A stretch of 64,000 bases of DNA from Micromonospora echinaurantiaca (GCF_900090235.1 NZ_LT607750.1:942501-1006500); one strand, 5' to 3'. Shown: positions 23,370 through 32,815, counted from the first letter of the stretch. A program made the numbers and translations. Notes: generated by a model from the sequence alone, not told the origin.

Positions 23370-25011
23370 GGCACAAGGACGTGCCCCTACCCATCGGTTC
23401 CCGAGGAGCGTTCTCCCGCTGCTCACCGGGCGCGCCTGGCTGCCCGCGGCCGGCACGGCGCTGCTGCTGGCCGCGGCGTTCCTGCTCGCCCCGCCGATGG
23501 GCACCGACCTCGCCGCCCAGGTGGCCCGGGCGGAGTTCGCCGACCGCTACGCCGCCCCCGTCGACCTCGGCTGGTACGGCGGCGTCGACCAGTACGGTTA
23601 CAGCCTGTTCGTTGCCCGCCTGGCCGCCTGGACCGGGCCCCGGCCGCTCGGGGCGGTCGCCGCGGTGCTCGCCGCCGGGGCGCTGGGCTGGCTGTTCGCC
23701 CGGCACCGGGCCCGCCGCCCCGTGCTGGCCGGGGTACTTGGCGCGGTGGTTCTGGTCGGCAACCTGGTCAGCGGCCGGATCACCTTCGCCGTCGGGCTGG
23801 CGCTCGGCCTGCTCGCTCTCTGCGTGGTCTCCGCTGATCGACCGGCCCGCCCCGGGCGGCTGGTTCTGGCCGGGCTGCTTGCCGCGCTCGCCACCTGGGC
23901 CAGCCCGGTCGCCGGGCTGTTCACCGGCCTGGCTGGCGCGGCCCTGCTGCTGGCCAGCCTGCGCCGGATGCCCGGCCCGGGACGACCGCTGCCCGGCGGC
24001 TGGCGGGTCGACCGCCCGCTCGGTGAGGCACTGACGCTCTGCCTTGCCCCGGCGCTCGCCCTTGCCCCGATGGCGCTGCTGTTCGGCAACGGCGGCAGCC
24101 AGCCGTTCAGTGCCGAGTCGATGCGGATCAACGTGGCGTTGGCTGTGGCGGTGTTCTTCGTGGTGCCGCGCCGCCGCCGGGTGCTGCGGGTCGGCGCCGC
24201 GCTGACCGTGCTGCTGTTGGTCGCCGCCCAGGCGGTGCCCAGCCCGATCGGCTCCAACGCGCTGCGGCTGCCGATGCTCTTCGCCCTTCCGCTGCTCGCC
24301 GGCTACGCTTCGCTGCCCGGTCCGTGGCTGGCTGGGCTCCTTGCCGCCTGCGTCTGGTGGCAGAACCCGGTGATGACCAGCGATCTGGCCCGGGCCGGCT
24401 CGCCGGAGAGTGCCGCCGCGTTCTACCGGCCGCTCGTCGACGAGCTGGACCGCCGGCAGCCGGTGGGCCGGGTTGAGGTGGTGCCGCTGCGCGACCACTG
24501 GGAGTCCGCGTACCTGCCGGCGACCGTGCCGCTGGCCCGGGGCTGGGAGCGGCAGGTCGACACCGACCGCAACGGACTCTTCTACGCCGACGACCTGACC
24601 CCCGAGGAATACGCCAGGTGGCTGCGCCGGGAGGCGGTCGAATACGTCGCGCTGGCCCCGGACAGCCCGCCCGACCGGTACGCCCGGCAGGAGGCTGCCC
24701 TGGTCGCCGCCGGTCAGCCGTATCTGCGCGAGGTGTGGCGGGACGGGACGTGGCGGCTCTACGCGGTGGTCGACCCGACCCCGCTGGTCGGCGCGCCGGC
24801 CCGGCTGGTCAGCTCCGGTCGGGCCGCCGTCCGGTTCGTCACCGACGCCCCCGGTGACGTGCCGGTGCGGGTGCGCTGGTCGCGGTGGCTGTCGCTGCAG
24901 GGGGCGGGCGGGTGTCTGCGGCCCGGCGCAGACGGGTGGACCGAGGTGCGGGTCCGGGTGCCGGGTCAGTTCTCGATCTCCAGCAGCCTCGCCCCGGCGA
25001 ACCACTGCTAA
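23362..25011 (+). CDS. Multi-pass membrane protein, GT-C-like, coupled to glnE
   Basis: A 549-residue protein with about ten hydrophobic segments between residues 20 and 340 and a soluble C-terminal part (about 345-549, starting SPESAAAFYRPLVDELDRR and ending SISSSLAPANHC). The early loop GTDLAAQVARAEFAD and DLGWYGGVDQYGYSLF is laid out like the first periplasmic loop of GT-C glycosyltransferases, but a clear D-D or D-E catalytic pair was not found. Actinobacterial homologues are annotated as hypothetical membrane proteins. The ATG lies inside the glnE end (8-nt overlap), so it is co-expressed with glnE. Function unknown. Confidence 0.8.
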   Translation: MPEAQGRAPTHRFPRSVLPLLTGRAWLPAAGTALLLAAAFLLAPPMGTDLAAQVARAEFADRYAAPVDLGWYGGVDQYGYSLFVARLAAWTGPRPLGAVAAVLAAGALGWLFARHRARRPVLAGVLGAVVLVGNLVSGRITFAVGLALGLLALCVVSADRPARPGRLVLAGLLAALATWASPVAGLFTGLAGAALLLASLRRMPGPGRPLPGGWRVDRPLGEALTLCLAPALALAPMALLFGNGGSQPFSAESMRINVALAVAVFFVVPRRRRVLRVGAALTVLLLVAAQAVPSPIGSNALRLPMLFALPLLAGYASLPGPWLAGLLAACVWWQNPVMTSDLARAGSPESAAAFYRPLVDELDRRQPVGRVEVVPLRDHWESAYLPATVPLARGWERQVDTDRNGLFYADDLTPEEYARWLRREAVEYVALAPDSPPDRYARQEAALVAAGQPYLREVWRDGTWRLYAVVDPTPLVGAPARLVSSGRAAVRFVTDAPGDVPVRVRWSRWLSLQGAGGCLRPGADGWTEVRVRVPGQFSISSSLAPANHC

Positions 25012-25244
25012 CGGGGCCGGCCGCTCACCACTCGGGCAGGGAACCCGCATGCCGGCCAGGACCGGAGAGAACTGCTGACTGTCGCCGCGACCTCGAACGG
25101 TGGCTGCCGTACGAGGCGTAATCGGAAGCAGAGCGGGAATGCGCCGGCCCGCTCACCGCCCCTGACGAGGCGGAGCCGAAAAGGAGAGGACGACGCGGCA
25201 TCGGCCCTGACCGGCGCAGCCCCGCTACCCGTCGGGCGGCAGGA
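25012..25244. other. Gap between two membrane-protein genes
   Basis: 233 nt with no supported gene. Short open frames on both strands lack family features. No clear hairpin, palindrome or promoter was recognised. Confidence 0.4.
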
Positions 25245-26648
25245 ATGATCCTGGCGTGCGGGCTGGCCGCCGCTCTGCTTCGAATGCCCTTCCTCTGGAC
25301 CGGGCTCGGCATGGACGAGGGGGGCTACGCGCACGTCGTACAGCAGTGGTCCCGGGGTGCCCGGTTGTACGGGGAGGCGTGGCTCGACCGCCCGCAAGGG
25401 CTGCTGCTGACGTACCGGCTCCTGCTCTGGCTCGACGACGACGGCTGGACCATCCGGCTCGGTGCGGTGCTCGCGGGTGTGGGCATCACGGTGCTGGTCG
25501 GAATGATCGGTTGGCTGCTCGTGGATTCTCGGACGGGGGTAGCCGCAGCAGGGCTGTACGCGGTGGCAGGCGTCGCCCCGAACATCGAGGGATTCACTCT
25601 CAACGGAGAACTCCTCGCCAGCTTCCCGGCGACCCTGGCCGTGGCCGCTGCCCTGCTCTGGCTCCGGCACCAGTCAGCGATGTGGCTCGTCACGGCCGGC
25701 CTTGCGGCGGGCGTCGCCATGACGATGAAGCTGTCCGGCCTGGACGGGATAGCCGTCGGTCTGGTCGTGGCCCTGCTCCGTCCGCGGTCCGGCCGGGTCA
25801 TCGGGTCACCCCAGGCGCTCTTCCTCGGTGCGTCCGCCGCGCCAGTCGGGTTGTCTGCCCTGCACGGCTGGCACCTGGGCTGGCGCGAGTACTGGACGGC
25901 GCTCGTCGGTTACCAGGTCACCGCGATGGGCGAACCCGCCGCCGGACCCGCTGCCCGCTGGGCCGACTTCACCGGTAGCCTCGGTCCCGCCGCCCGGGAC
26001 CTGGCGGTGGTGGCGGGGGCGGCCGCCGTCGGACTCTGGCTGCTGCGCGGCGCGCGGCCGGCGAGGCGTGTCCTGCTCGCCTGGCTCGGTGGCGCAGCCC
26101 TGGGGGTGAACGTCGGTGGCTCGTACTGGCCGCACTACTACGTACAACTGCTTCCGCCGCTCACGGTGGCGGCCGCGGCAGCGGTCGCCGCTGTCCGCCG
26201 GCCCCGCCTGCGGATGGTGGCAGCCACGTCGGTTCTGCTGCCCCAGCTCATCTGGCTCGGCGCGTTGGTGCCGGCCAGCGCCGAGGAACGGCAGCAGCGG
26301 ATCCCCTACTACGGCCTCGCACGTCGGGACGAACGGATCGCGGCGGTCATCCGGGCCGAGACGTTCCCGGACGACCGCATCTTCGTCCTCGTCTCCAGGA
26401 GCAACATCTACTTCCTCGCGCAGCGAACGACCGACTACCCGTACCTCTGGGGCAAGCCGATAGAGAAGATCCCCGACGCGCTGCCCCGCCTGCGGGCCAT
26501 GCTCGACGGTCCACAGCGCCCGGCGTTGATCGTGCTGGACGGCGACCCGAGAAGGGTGGACAGCTCCGGTGAGCTGAGCCGGATCCTCGCCGAGCACTAC
26601 CGCGTCCGGCGGGTGGTGGAGGGCGTGCCGCTACTGACCACTGCCTAG
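25245..26648 (+). CDS. GT-C-fold (ArnT/PMT-like) membrane glycosyltransferase
   Basis: A 467-residue integral membrane protein with about ten helices. The first outer loop holds the GT-C acidic motif in WTGLGMDEGGYAHVVQQW (the D-E pair near residue 24), then ARLYGEAWLDRPQG, as in PMT/ArnT-type enzymes that take sugar from polyprenyl phosphate. Later features are MTMKLSGLDGIAVG and SYWPHYYVQLLPPLTV. A soluble tail (about 345-467) reads FPDDRIFVLVSRSNIYFLAQ. A stop codon 12 codons upstream rules out a longer N-terminus. Acceptor and sugar are unknown. It lies between the glnE-coupled membrane gene and the two MptB genes. Confidence 0.82.
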   Translation: MILACGLAAALLRMPFLWTGLGMDEGGYAHVVQQWSRGARLYGEAWLDRPQGLLLTYRLLLWLDDDGWTIRLGAVLAGVGITVLVGMIGWLLVDSRTGVAAAGLYAVAGVAPNIEGFTLNGELLASFPATLAVAAALLWLRHQSAMWLVTAGLAAGVAMTMKLSGLDGIAVGLVVALLRPRSGRVIGSPQALFLGASAAPVGLSALHGWHLGWREYWTALVGYQVTAMGEPAAGPAARWADFTGSLGPAARDLAVVAGAAAVGLWLLRGARPARRVLLAWLGGAALGVNVGGSYWPHYYVQLLPPLTVAAAAAVAAVRRPRLRMVAATSVLLPQLIWLGALVPASAEERQQRIPYYGLARRDERIAAVIRAETFPDDRIFVLVSRSNIYFLAQRTTDYPYLWGKPIEKIPDALPRLRAMLDGPQRPALIVLDGDPRRVDSSGELSRILAEHYRVRRVVEGVPLLTTA

Positions 26649-26759
26649 GTTTCCCCGGGGACCGCCGGCGGGCCGCCGCAGCGGAGCGCCGGCCTGTCCG
26701 CCGGGGACAACTGCTGGTCCGGTGCTCACCGTCGGCGGCCGTACTGGCAGCATGTCGGC

Positions 26760-28163
26760 GTGCCTCACCACCTCGCGCGCTGGACCGGTCTCGCGGGTTC
26801 GGCGCTGCTCGCCGTCGCCGCGTTCCTCGGCGGCGCGCTGCCCGACGGAAACCTGCGCCCCACCCCGGTCAACATCTGGCAGGGCCCGAACGGGCCGCTG
26901 ATCATCGCCACCTGGCTGGTCGGCACCGCGCTGATGGCGTACGCCTGGTGGACGCTGTGCGACCGGGTGCCGTCGGCCCGCTGGGCCCTGGTCACCGTCG
27001 GGCTCTGGCTGCTGCCGCTGCTGTTCGCCCCGCCGCTGGGCAGCCGGGACGTCTACGCGTACGCCTGCCAGGGCGCCAGCTACGCGGCCGGGATCAACCC
27101 GTACGAACAGGGCGTGTCGGCGCTGCCCTGCCCGTGGCTGGACACCATCTCCTACATCTGGCGGGACACCCCGGCGCCGTACGGGCCGCTGTTCGTGGTG
27201 CTCGCCGGCGCGGCGGTCAAGGCGACCGGGTCGCTGACCGGCAGTATCGTGCTGTTCCGGCTGATGGCGGTGGTCGGGGTGGCGCTGACCGCGGCCTGCC
27301 TGCCGGTGCTGGCCCGCCGGTGCGGCGTCCCGGCCGGGCGGGCGCTCTGGCTGGCGCTGGCCTGCCCGCTGGTCGCCGTGCACCTGGTCTCCGGCGCGCA
27401 CAACGACGCGCTGATGGTGGGGCTGCTGGTGGCCGGGCTGGCGGTGGTGGTGTCCCGGCCGGGTCGCCCCGGTCCGCTGCTCGCCGGCGGTGTGCTGCTC
27501 GGGCTGGCCGGCGGGGTCAAGGTGACCGCGCTGGTCGTGGTGCCGTTCGCGGCGCTGGTCGCGATCGCCGGGGCGTACTCGATCCGGGCGCTGATCCGCG
27601 ACGGCGGCTGGGTGGTCGGCGGGGCGGTCGCGACGGTGGCGGGCGTGACGCTCGCCGCCGGCCTGGACTTCGGCTGGATCGCCGGGCTGGAGCAGGGCGG
27701 CCTGGTGATCGCCTGGACCTCGCCGTCGACCGCGGTCGGGCAGACCGTGGGCTACCTGGCCGCGCCGTTCGGCTGGCACGGTGATCCGTTGCCGGTCACC
27801 CGGGGCATCGGGATGGCGGTGCTCGCGCTGGTGCTGGTGTGGCTCTGGTGGCGGGCCCGCGCCCGCGACCCGCTGTGGCACGCCGGGCTCGCGCTGGCCG
27901 CCACGGTGGCGCTGGCCCCGCTCTACCACCCCTGGTACTGGATCTGGCCGCTGACGGTGCTCGCGGCCACGGCGCGGCAGCGGATCGGCTGGTTCACGGT
28001 GGTGGCGCTGGTCTCGTCGTTCCTGGTGCTGGCCGACGGCACCGGCCTGCCGAGGTTCACCAAGACGGTCGGTGCGCCGCTGATGACGCTGTTGGTGATC
28101 GTGGTGGCGGTCCGCTTGGTACGGTCGGCTCGGGCGGCCCGCCGGCCGGTCGCCGTCGACTGA
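26760..28163 (+). CDS. mptB: Polyprenol-phosphomannose-dependent alpha-1,6-mannosyltransferase (MptB-like)
   Basis: A 467-residue GT-C enzyme with about 12 membrane segments. The family signature is APPLGSRDVYAYACQGASYA, then GINPYEQGVSALP, WRDTPAPYGPLFV, SGAHNDALMVGLLVA and LAPLYHPWYWIWPLTVLA. MptB builds the proximal alpha-1,6-mannan backbone of lipomannan in mycobacteria and corynebacteria from polyprenyl-phosphomannose. Micromonosporaceae carry related lipoglycans, but whether this one acts on mannan is inference. The GTG at 26760 is the start. A paralogue begins 14 nt after its stop. Confidence 0.9.
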   Translation: MPHHLARWTGLAGSALLAVAAFLGGALPDGNLRPTPVNIWQGPNGPLIIATWLVGTALMAYAWWTLCDRVPSARWALVTVGLWLLPLLFAPPLGSRDVYAYACQGASYAAGINPYEQGVSALPCPWLDTISYIWRDTPAPYGPLFVVLAGAAVKATGSLTGSIVLFRLMAVVGVALTAACLPVLARRCGVPAGRALWLALACPLVAVHLVSGAHNDALMVGLLVAGLAVVVSRPGRPGPLLAGGVLLGLAGGVKVTALVVVPFAALVAIAGAYSIRALIRDGGWVVGGAVATVAGVTLAAGLDFGWIAGLEQGGLVIAWTSPSTAVGQTVGYLAAPFGWHGDPLPVTRGIGMAVLALVLVWLWWRARARDPLWHAGLALAATVALAPLYHPWYWIWPLTVLAATARQRIGWFTVVALVSSFLVLADGTGLPRFTKTVGAPLMTLLVIVVAVRLVRSARAARRPVAVD

Positions 28164-28177
28164 GGGAAGGTGCGCCG

Positions 28178-29767
28178 GTGAGCGATCCCGGCGCCCCACC
28201 CGCCCCGCCGTCCCCCGACGGCCCGGAGCCGTCCGACGCCCCGCCGCCCGGCGCTCCGCCGCCGTCCGACGCTCCGCCGTCGGGTGCCCCGCCGTCGCCC
28301 GGTGCCGCCCGGCTCGCCCGCTGGGCCGGCCTGGTCGGGTCGGTGCTGCTGGCGGTCATCGGCTGGCTCGGTGGCGCGCTGCCGGGCACCGCCACCGCGC
28401 CGATCTGGCGCGCGGACCGCGGCCCGCTGGTCGTCGCCGGGTGGCTGGTCGGCACCGCCCTGCTGGTCGGCGCGTGGTGGGCACTGCGCCGGGGCGCCCC
28501 GTCGACCGGGTGGGCGTACCGCACCGCCGGGCTCTGGGCGGTTCCGCTGCTGCTCACCCCGCCACTGGGCAGCCGGGACGTCTACTCCTACGCCTGCCAG
28601 GGCTGGGCGTACGCGCACGGCGTCGACCCGTACGCGACGGGGGTGGCCGGGGCGGGCTGCCCGTGGGTGGACGCGGTCGCGCCGATCTGGCGGGACACCC
28701 CGGCGCCGTACGGGCCGTTCTTCGTGCTGCTGGCCGCGCTCGCGGTGACCCTGGGCGGGGGACTGGTCGGCACCCTGGTGGTGCTGCGGCTGATCGCGCT
28801 GGCCGGGATGCTGCTGACCGCGCTCTGCCTGCCCGGGCTGGCCCGGGCCGCCGGGGTGCCCACCCGCCGCGCCGGCTGGCTGGTGCTGGCCTGCCCGCTG
28901 GTCGGGGTGCACCTGCTGGCCGGCGCGCACAACGACACGGTGCTGCTCGGCCTGCTGACGTTCGCCCTGCTGGTGCTGGTCCGGCTGCCCGGGCGGCCAC
29001 GGGCGCTGCTGGTCGCCGGGGCGCTGCTCGGGCTGGCGGTGGCGGTGAAGGCCACCGCGCTGGTGGTGCTGCCGTTCGCGGCGCTGGCCGCGGTGCACAG
29101 CCGCTACACGCTCGGGGCGCTGCTGCGGAACGCCGGTTGGCTGGCCGGCGGGGTGCTGGCCGCGCTCGCGGTCACCGCGCTCGCCGCGGGGCTCGGCTTC
29201 GGCTGGGTCGGTGGGCTGGCCCGCAGCGGCGACTCCGAGCAGTGGACCTCACCGCCGACCGCGGTGGGCTTCGTCGTCGACTACGCCGGCGCGCTGGCCG
29301 GCCGGGACCCGCATGCCGTGCCGGTTACCCGGGCGGTGGCGCTGCTGCTGCTCGCCGTGCTGCTGGTGGTGCTCTGGTGGCGGGCCTGGCGGGCGCTGCG
29401 CCGGTTGAACGACGTCCGGCAGCGGGTGGCCCGGATCGAGGCGGCCCGCCCCCGGGTGGCGCTGCGCTCCGCCGGGCTGGCCCTGGCCGCCACCGTCGCC
29501 CTGGCCCCGGTCGTCCATCCCTGGTACCTCACCTGGCCGCTGGCCGTGCTCGCGGTCGCCGCGGCCCGGACCACCTGGTTCGTGCTGCCCTGCGCGCTCG
29601 CCGCGTTCCTCACCCTGCCCGACGGCACCACGCTGGCCCGGTTCACCAAGGCCCCGGGCGCGATCGCGATGACCGCGCTGGTCCTCGCGCTCCTGGTCGT
29701 CCTGACCGTGAACCGCGCCCGAGCGCCCCGCGCTCACGCCTCCGGACCCCCGCCCGGTCGGCCATGA
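28178..29767 (+). CDS. Second MptA/MptB-family alpha-1,6-mannosyltransferase
   Basis: A 529-residue paralogue of the preceding gene. Shared motifs: TPPLGSRDVYSYACQGWAYA, GVDPYATGVAGAG, WRDTPAPYGPFFVLLAALA, AGAHNDTVLLGLLTFA and LAPVVHPWYLTWPLAVLA. It differs by a 45-residue Pro/Ala/Ser N-terminal tail (SDAPPPGAPPPSDAPPSG) and a charged loop inserted near residue 400 (LRRLNDVRQRVARIEAARP). The GTG at 28178 has GGGAAGG 6 nt upstream. Tandem duplication followed by divergence is the likely origin; a split of labour like MptB (proximal) and MptA (distal) is possible but cannot be decided here. Confidence 0.9.
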   Translation: MSDPGAPPAPPSPDGPEPSDAPPPGAPPPSDAPPSGAPPSPGAARLARWAGLVGSVLLAVIGWLGGALPGTATAPIWRADRGPLVVAGWLVGTALLVGAWWALRRGAPSTGWAYRTAGLWAVPLLLTPPLGSRDVYSYACQGWAYAHGVDPYATGVAGAGCPWVDAVAPIWRDTPAPYGPFFVLLAALAVTLGGGLVGTLVVLRLIALAGMLLTALCLPGLARAAGVPTRRAGWLVLACPLVGVHLLAGAHNDTVLLGLLTFALLVLVRLPGRPRALLVAGALLGLAVAVKATALVVLPFAALAAVHSRYTLGALLRNAGWLAGGVLAALAVTALAAGLGFGWVGGLARSGDSEQWTSPPTAVGFVVDYAGALAGRDPHAVPVTRAVALLLLAVLLVVLWWRAWRALRRLNDVRQRVARIEAARPRVALRSAGLALAATVALAPVVHPWYLTWPLAVLAVAAARTTWFVLPCALAAFLTLPDGTTLARFTKAPGAIAMTALVLALLVVLTVNRARAPRAHASGPPPGRP

Positions 29768-29830
29768 GGTCGGCGGATCGACAGCGCCGCACAGCTCCTC
29801 CTGACCGGCGGGCGGGGGCAGGGGCGGGGG

Positions 29831-30793
29831 TCAGCGGGGAGTGAGGCGGGATGACCGGGTCGGGCGACGAAGGGCGAGCGCCAGCGGCAGCAGCGCGGGC
29901 CCGACCACCCCGATCACGACGGCCGTCGCGGCGAGTTCGGACCAGACCGCGACGGTCGTGCCGACCCCGTCCATCGCTCCGGCCAGCGGCTGCAGCGCGA
30001 GCAGGCCGATGGGGGTGAGCAGGATCAGCGCCGCCCAGCTGCCCCGGTGATCGGTGCGCACGGCGAACCCGGCCGCCAGCAGCAGCGCCACCGCGAGCAG
30101 CGCGACGGCGGCAACCGGCAGCACCGGCACGGCCGTCGAGATGTAGTAGCTTCCGCCGAACCTCATCGGGGACAGCAGGTGCAGGGTGGTCCCCGCGAGG
30201 GCGACGACGCCCACGGCGACCGGTGGCGCCGCCCGCAGCGGTGCCGGCAGCGCGTCCGGTAGGCCGAGCGCGACCAGGCCCAACGCGATCTGCGGCAGCA
30301 GGACGAACAGCGGCGGGCGGGGCAGGTCGACCAGCGGGGCGGCGGGAACGAGGCCGAGGGTGAGGAGCAGGGCGAGCGCGACGGCACGGCGGGCCCAGCG
30401 ACCGGGGGCCAGCGCGTACCCGACCGCGGCGAGCAGCCAGCCGATCCACGCCCCGATGCCGAGCGAGACGAACGGCCTCGCGGCGGGCAGGCTGAGGTCG
30501 GCCGGGGGCCGCAGCTCCAGCACCGACCAGGCCGCCGCGAGCGAGGTGGCGGTGACGAACGCGAGGACGGCCGCGAGGCGTACGCCCGCCATCAGGTCGG
30601 CGGCACCGGCGGCCCGCAGCCGCTGGCGCAGGCCGCCGCGCAGCAGGTCCGCGGCGTCCGCGAGGGACGGCCAACGCCGGTCCGGGCCGGCGAGGTCGAG
30701 GTACGTGCCGACGATCTCGGCGCCGCGCGCTCGCCGGTAGTCCGCGGGGTACGCGCGCAGCAATCGCAGGTAGCGCCGCTCCAGCTGGTTCAT
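29831..30793 (-). CDS. Membrane protein partner of PadR regulator
   Basis: A 320-residue protein. The first 65 residues (MNQLERRYLRLLRAYPADY, then RARGAEIVGTYLDLAG) match the soluble N-terminal helix pair common in actinobacterial PadR-linked membrane proteins. About eight hydrophobic segments follow to residue 310. Its start overlaps the PadR stop as ATGA, so the two are translationally coupled and PadR probably controls it. It belongs to the poorly described group annotated as permease or hypothetical protein. It converges with the second mannosyltransferase gene across 63 nt that contain no strong hairpin. Confidence 0.82.
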   Translation of the reverse strand: MNQLERRYLRLLRAYPADYRRARGAEIVGTYLDLAGPDRRWPSLADAADLLRGGLRQRLRAAGAADLMAGVRLAAVLAFVTATSLAAAWSVLELRPPADLSLPAARPFVSLGIGAWIGWLLAAVGYALAPGRWARRAVALALLLTLGLVPAAPLVDLPRPPLFVLLPQIALGLVALGLPDALPAPLRAAPPVAVGVVALAGTTLHLLSPMRFGGSYYISTAVPVLPVAAVALLAVALLLAAGFAVRTDHRGSWAALILLTPIGLLALQPLAGAMDGVGTTVAVWSELAATAVVIGVVGPALLPLALALRRPTRSSRLTPR

Positions 30794-31149
30794 GCCAGCC
30801 CCCCGGCGGTACGCGGCGCGAGCGGTCGGGCGGTGCGGGCGCGCAGCCGGGTGGTGGCCGCCTCGACGTTGCGGCGCAGCCGCTCGGTTTCGGCGGTCAG
30901 GGTGGCGTCGCCGGCGGGGGAGAGGCGGTAGTAGCGGCGCAGCCGGCCGTCCACCACCTCCTCCCGGTCGACCTCGACCAGGTTGGCGTCGACCAGCCGG
31001 TCGAGCGCCCCGTAGAGAGTGCCGGGGCGCAGCGAGACGCGACCCTCGGAGAGGGCGGCCACCTCGCGGATCAGGCCGTAGCCGTGCATCGGCTCGCCGG
31101 CCAGCGCGGTGAGGATCAGGAAGGTTGGTTCGCGTAGCGGTGTGTCCAC
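30790..31149 (-). CDS. PadR-family transcriptional regulator
   Basis: A 119-residue winged-helix protein: REPTFLILTALAGEPMHGYG, LIREVAALSEGRVSLRPGTL with YGALDRLVDANLVEVDREEV as the recognition and wing region, and RLRRYYRLSPAGDATL, then a single C-terminal dimerisation helix. This is the short subfamily-2 PadR layout. The GTG at 31149 lies 6 nt after a TATATT -10 box, so its message is probably leaderless. An inverted repeat around that -10 box suggests autoregulation. It is transcribed together with the downstream membrane protein. Confidence 0.9.
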   Translation of the reverse strand: MDTPLREPTFLILTALAGEPMHGYGLIREVAALSEGRVSLRPGTLYGALDRLVDANLVEVDREEVVDGRLRRYYRLSPAGDATLTAETERLRRNVEAATTRLRARTARPLAPRTAGGLA

Positions 31150-31155
31150 GTCGGC

Positions 31156-31179
31156 AATATAACGGACGCGAAGGTATAT
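31156..31179 (-). promoter_or_regulatory. -10 box and inverted repeat of the PadR operon
   Basis: On the minus strand TATATT (31156-31161) is 6 nt before the GTG. It overlaps an inverted repeat of 7-bp arms (ATATAAC and GGTATAT on plus, one mismatch) spaced by 9 nt at 31157-31179. No consensus -35 is visible. Likely PadR operator. Confidence 0.6.
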
Positions 31180-31238
31180 CGGGGGGCGTTACATGGCGGC
31201 AGGTCGGCGCCGGACGGGGGCCGGACGAGGACGGAAGC

Positions 31239-31277
31239 GGCCGGGCCGGCCCCGCGCGTCGCGGAGCCGGCCCGGCC
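31239..31277 (-). terminator. Terminator hairpin after glnA1
   Basis: GGCCGGGCCGGC (31239-31250) pairs perfectly with GCCGGCCCGGCC (31266-31277). An inner CCGCG/CGCGG stem extends it. It begins 19 nt beyond the glnA1 stop and separates glnA1 from the PadR operon. Confidence 0.75.
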
Positions 31278-31295
31278 GGTGTCGTCAGAGGTGCG

Positions 31296-32720
31296 TCAGC
31301 AGTCGAAGTAGAGCGCGAACTCGTGCGGGGTCGGGCGCAGGCGCACCGGGTCGACCTCGTTGGTCCGCTTCCAGTCGATCCAGGTCGAGATCAGGTCCGG
31401 CGTGAAGACGCCGCCGTCGAGCAGGTAGTCGTGGTCGGCCTCGAGCGAGTCCAGCACGGCGGGCAGCGACCCCGGCACCTGCTTGACGTCGCCCCACTCC
31501 TCCGGCGGCAGGTCGTACAGGTCCTTGTCGATCGGTGCCGGCGGCTCGATCTTGCTCTTGATGCCGTCCAGGCCGGCCATCATCATCGCCGAGAAGGCGA
31601 GGTAGACGTTGGCCGACGGGTCCGGCACCCGGAACTCGACCCGCTTGGCCTTCGGGTTGCTGCCGGTCACCGGGATGCGGGTGCAGGCGGAGCGGTTGCG
31701 CTGCGAGTAGACCAGGTTGACCGGCGCCTCGAAGCCCGGCACCAGCCGGCGGTACGAGTTGACCGTCGGGTTGGTGAAGGCGAGCAGCGACGGGGCGTGG
31801 TGCAGCAGGCCACCGATGTACCAGCGGGCGGTGTCCGAGAGTCCGGCGTAGCCGGTCTCGTCGTAGAACAGCGGCTCGCCGTTCAGCCAGAGGCTCTGGT
31901 GGGTGTGCATGCCGGAGCCGTTGTCGCCGAAGAGCGGCTTGGGCATGAAGGTCGCGGTCTTGCCGTTCGCCCAGGCCTCGTTCTTCACGATGTACTTGAA
32001 GAGCTGGAGCTGGTCGGCCGCGTGCAGCAGGGTGGAGAACCGGTAGTTGATCTCGGACTGGCCGGCGGTGCCCACCTCGTGGTGCGAGCGCTCCACGGTG
32101 AAGCCGGTGTCGACCAGCCGGCGCACGATGCTGTCGCGCAGGTCGGCGTAGTGGTCCACCGGCGGCACCGGGAAGTAGCCGCCCTTGTACGCGGTCTTGT
32201 AACCGCGGTTGCCGCCCTCCTCCTCGCGGCCGGTGTTCCAGGCGCCCTCGATCGAGTCGATGTAGTAGTACGACTGGTGCGCCGAGGTCTCGTGGCGGAT
32301 CGAGTCGAAGATGTAGAACTCCGCCTCCGCGCCGAAGTACGCGGTGTCGGCGATGCCGCTGGCCGCCAGGTAGGCCTCGGCCTTCTTCGCCACGTTGCGC
32401 GGGTCGCGGCTGTAGGGCTCGCGGGTGAACGGGTCGTGGATGAAGAAGTTCAGGGCGAGCGTCTTCTGCGCCCGGAACGGGTCGATGAAGGCGGTGGCGA
32501 CGTCCGGGAGCAGGAGCATGTCCGACTCGTGGATCGCCTGGAAGCCGCGGATCGACGAGCCGTCGAACGCGAGCCCGTCGGTGAAGAGGTCGTCGGCGAC
32601 GGATTCCACCGGCAGGTTGAAGTGCTGCATCACGCCGGGCAGGTCACAGAAACGTACGTCGACGAACTTCACGTCCTCGTTCTTGAGGTATCGCAGGAGT
32701 TCCTCGGGATTGGCGAACAC
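31296..32720 (-). CDS. glnA: Glutamine synthetase type I (ammonia-assimilating, adenylylatable)
   Basis: A 474-residue GS-I-beta dodecamer subunit making glutamine from glutamate, NH4+ and ATP. Landmarks: [66 protein letters not shown] and [10 protein letters not shown]. The adenylylation loop [11 protein letters not shown] is intact (Tyr at about 402), making it the expected GlnE substrate. The start is GTG at 32720 with AGGAGG 4 nt upstream. It has its own terminator, and a four-part GlnR box lies about 60-95 nt upstream, so nitrogen control is likely both transcriptional and by adenylylation. Confidence 0.97.
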   Translation of the reverse strand: MFANPEELLRYLKNEDVKFVDVRFCDLPGVMQHFNLPVESVADDLFTDGLAFDGSSIRGFQAIHESDMLLLPDVATAFIDPFRAQKTLALNFFIHDPFTREPYSRDPRNVAKKAEAYLAASGIADTAYFGAEAEFYIFDSIRHETSAHQSYYYIDSIEGAWNTGREEEGGNRGYKTAYKGGYFPVPPVDHYADLRDSIVRRLVDTGFTVERSHHEVGTAGQSEINYRFSTLLHAADQLQLFKYIVKNEAWANGKTATFMPKPLFGDNGSGMHTHQSLWLNGEPLFYDETGYAGLSDTARWYIGGLLHHAPSLLAFTNPTVNSYRRLVPGFEAPVNLVYSQRNRSACTRIPVTGSNPKAKRVEFRVPDPSANVYLAFSAMMMAGLDGIKSKIEPPAPIDKDLYDLPPEEWGDVKQVPGSLPAVLDSLEADHDYLLDGGVFTPDLISTWIDWKRTNEVDPVRLRPTPHEFALYFDC

Positions 32721-32777
32721 ACGTCCTCCTGGCACGTCCACGGGTGGCTAGGCTTCTGGCGACGCTATGGCCGCGCG

Positions 32778-32815
32778 GTTGCCCGGCCGTGTCTTGAGTG
32801 TTTCTGCCGTGTTAC
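32778..32815 (-). promoter_or_regulatory. GlnR box upstream of glnA1
   Basis: Read on the minus strand, four pentamers GTAAC, GAAAC, GACAC and GCAAC are each separated by exactly 6 nt. This matches the actinobacterial GlnR consensus gTnAC-n6-GaAAC-n6-GtnAC-n6-GaAAC: the first two fit fully and the last two partly. The position, 58-95 nt before the GTG, suits a GlnR-controlled promoter. Confidence 0.75.

Noticed and set aside
20064..23504. Minus-strand open frame of about 1100 codons opposite glnE
   Set aside because: Pure shadow of glnE codon bias: Gly/Arg/Pro/His/Gln-rich, no domain, no SD.
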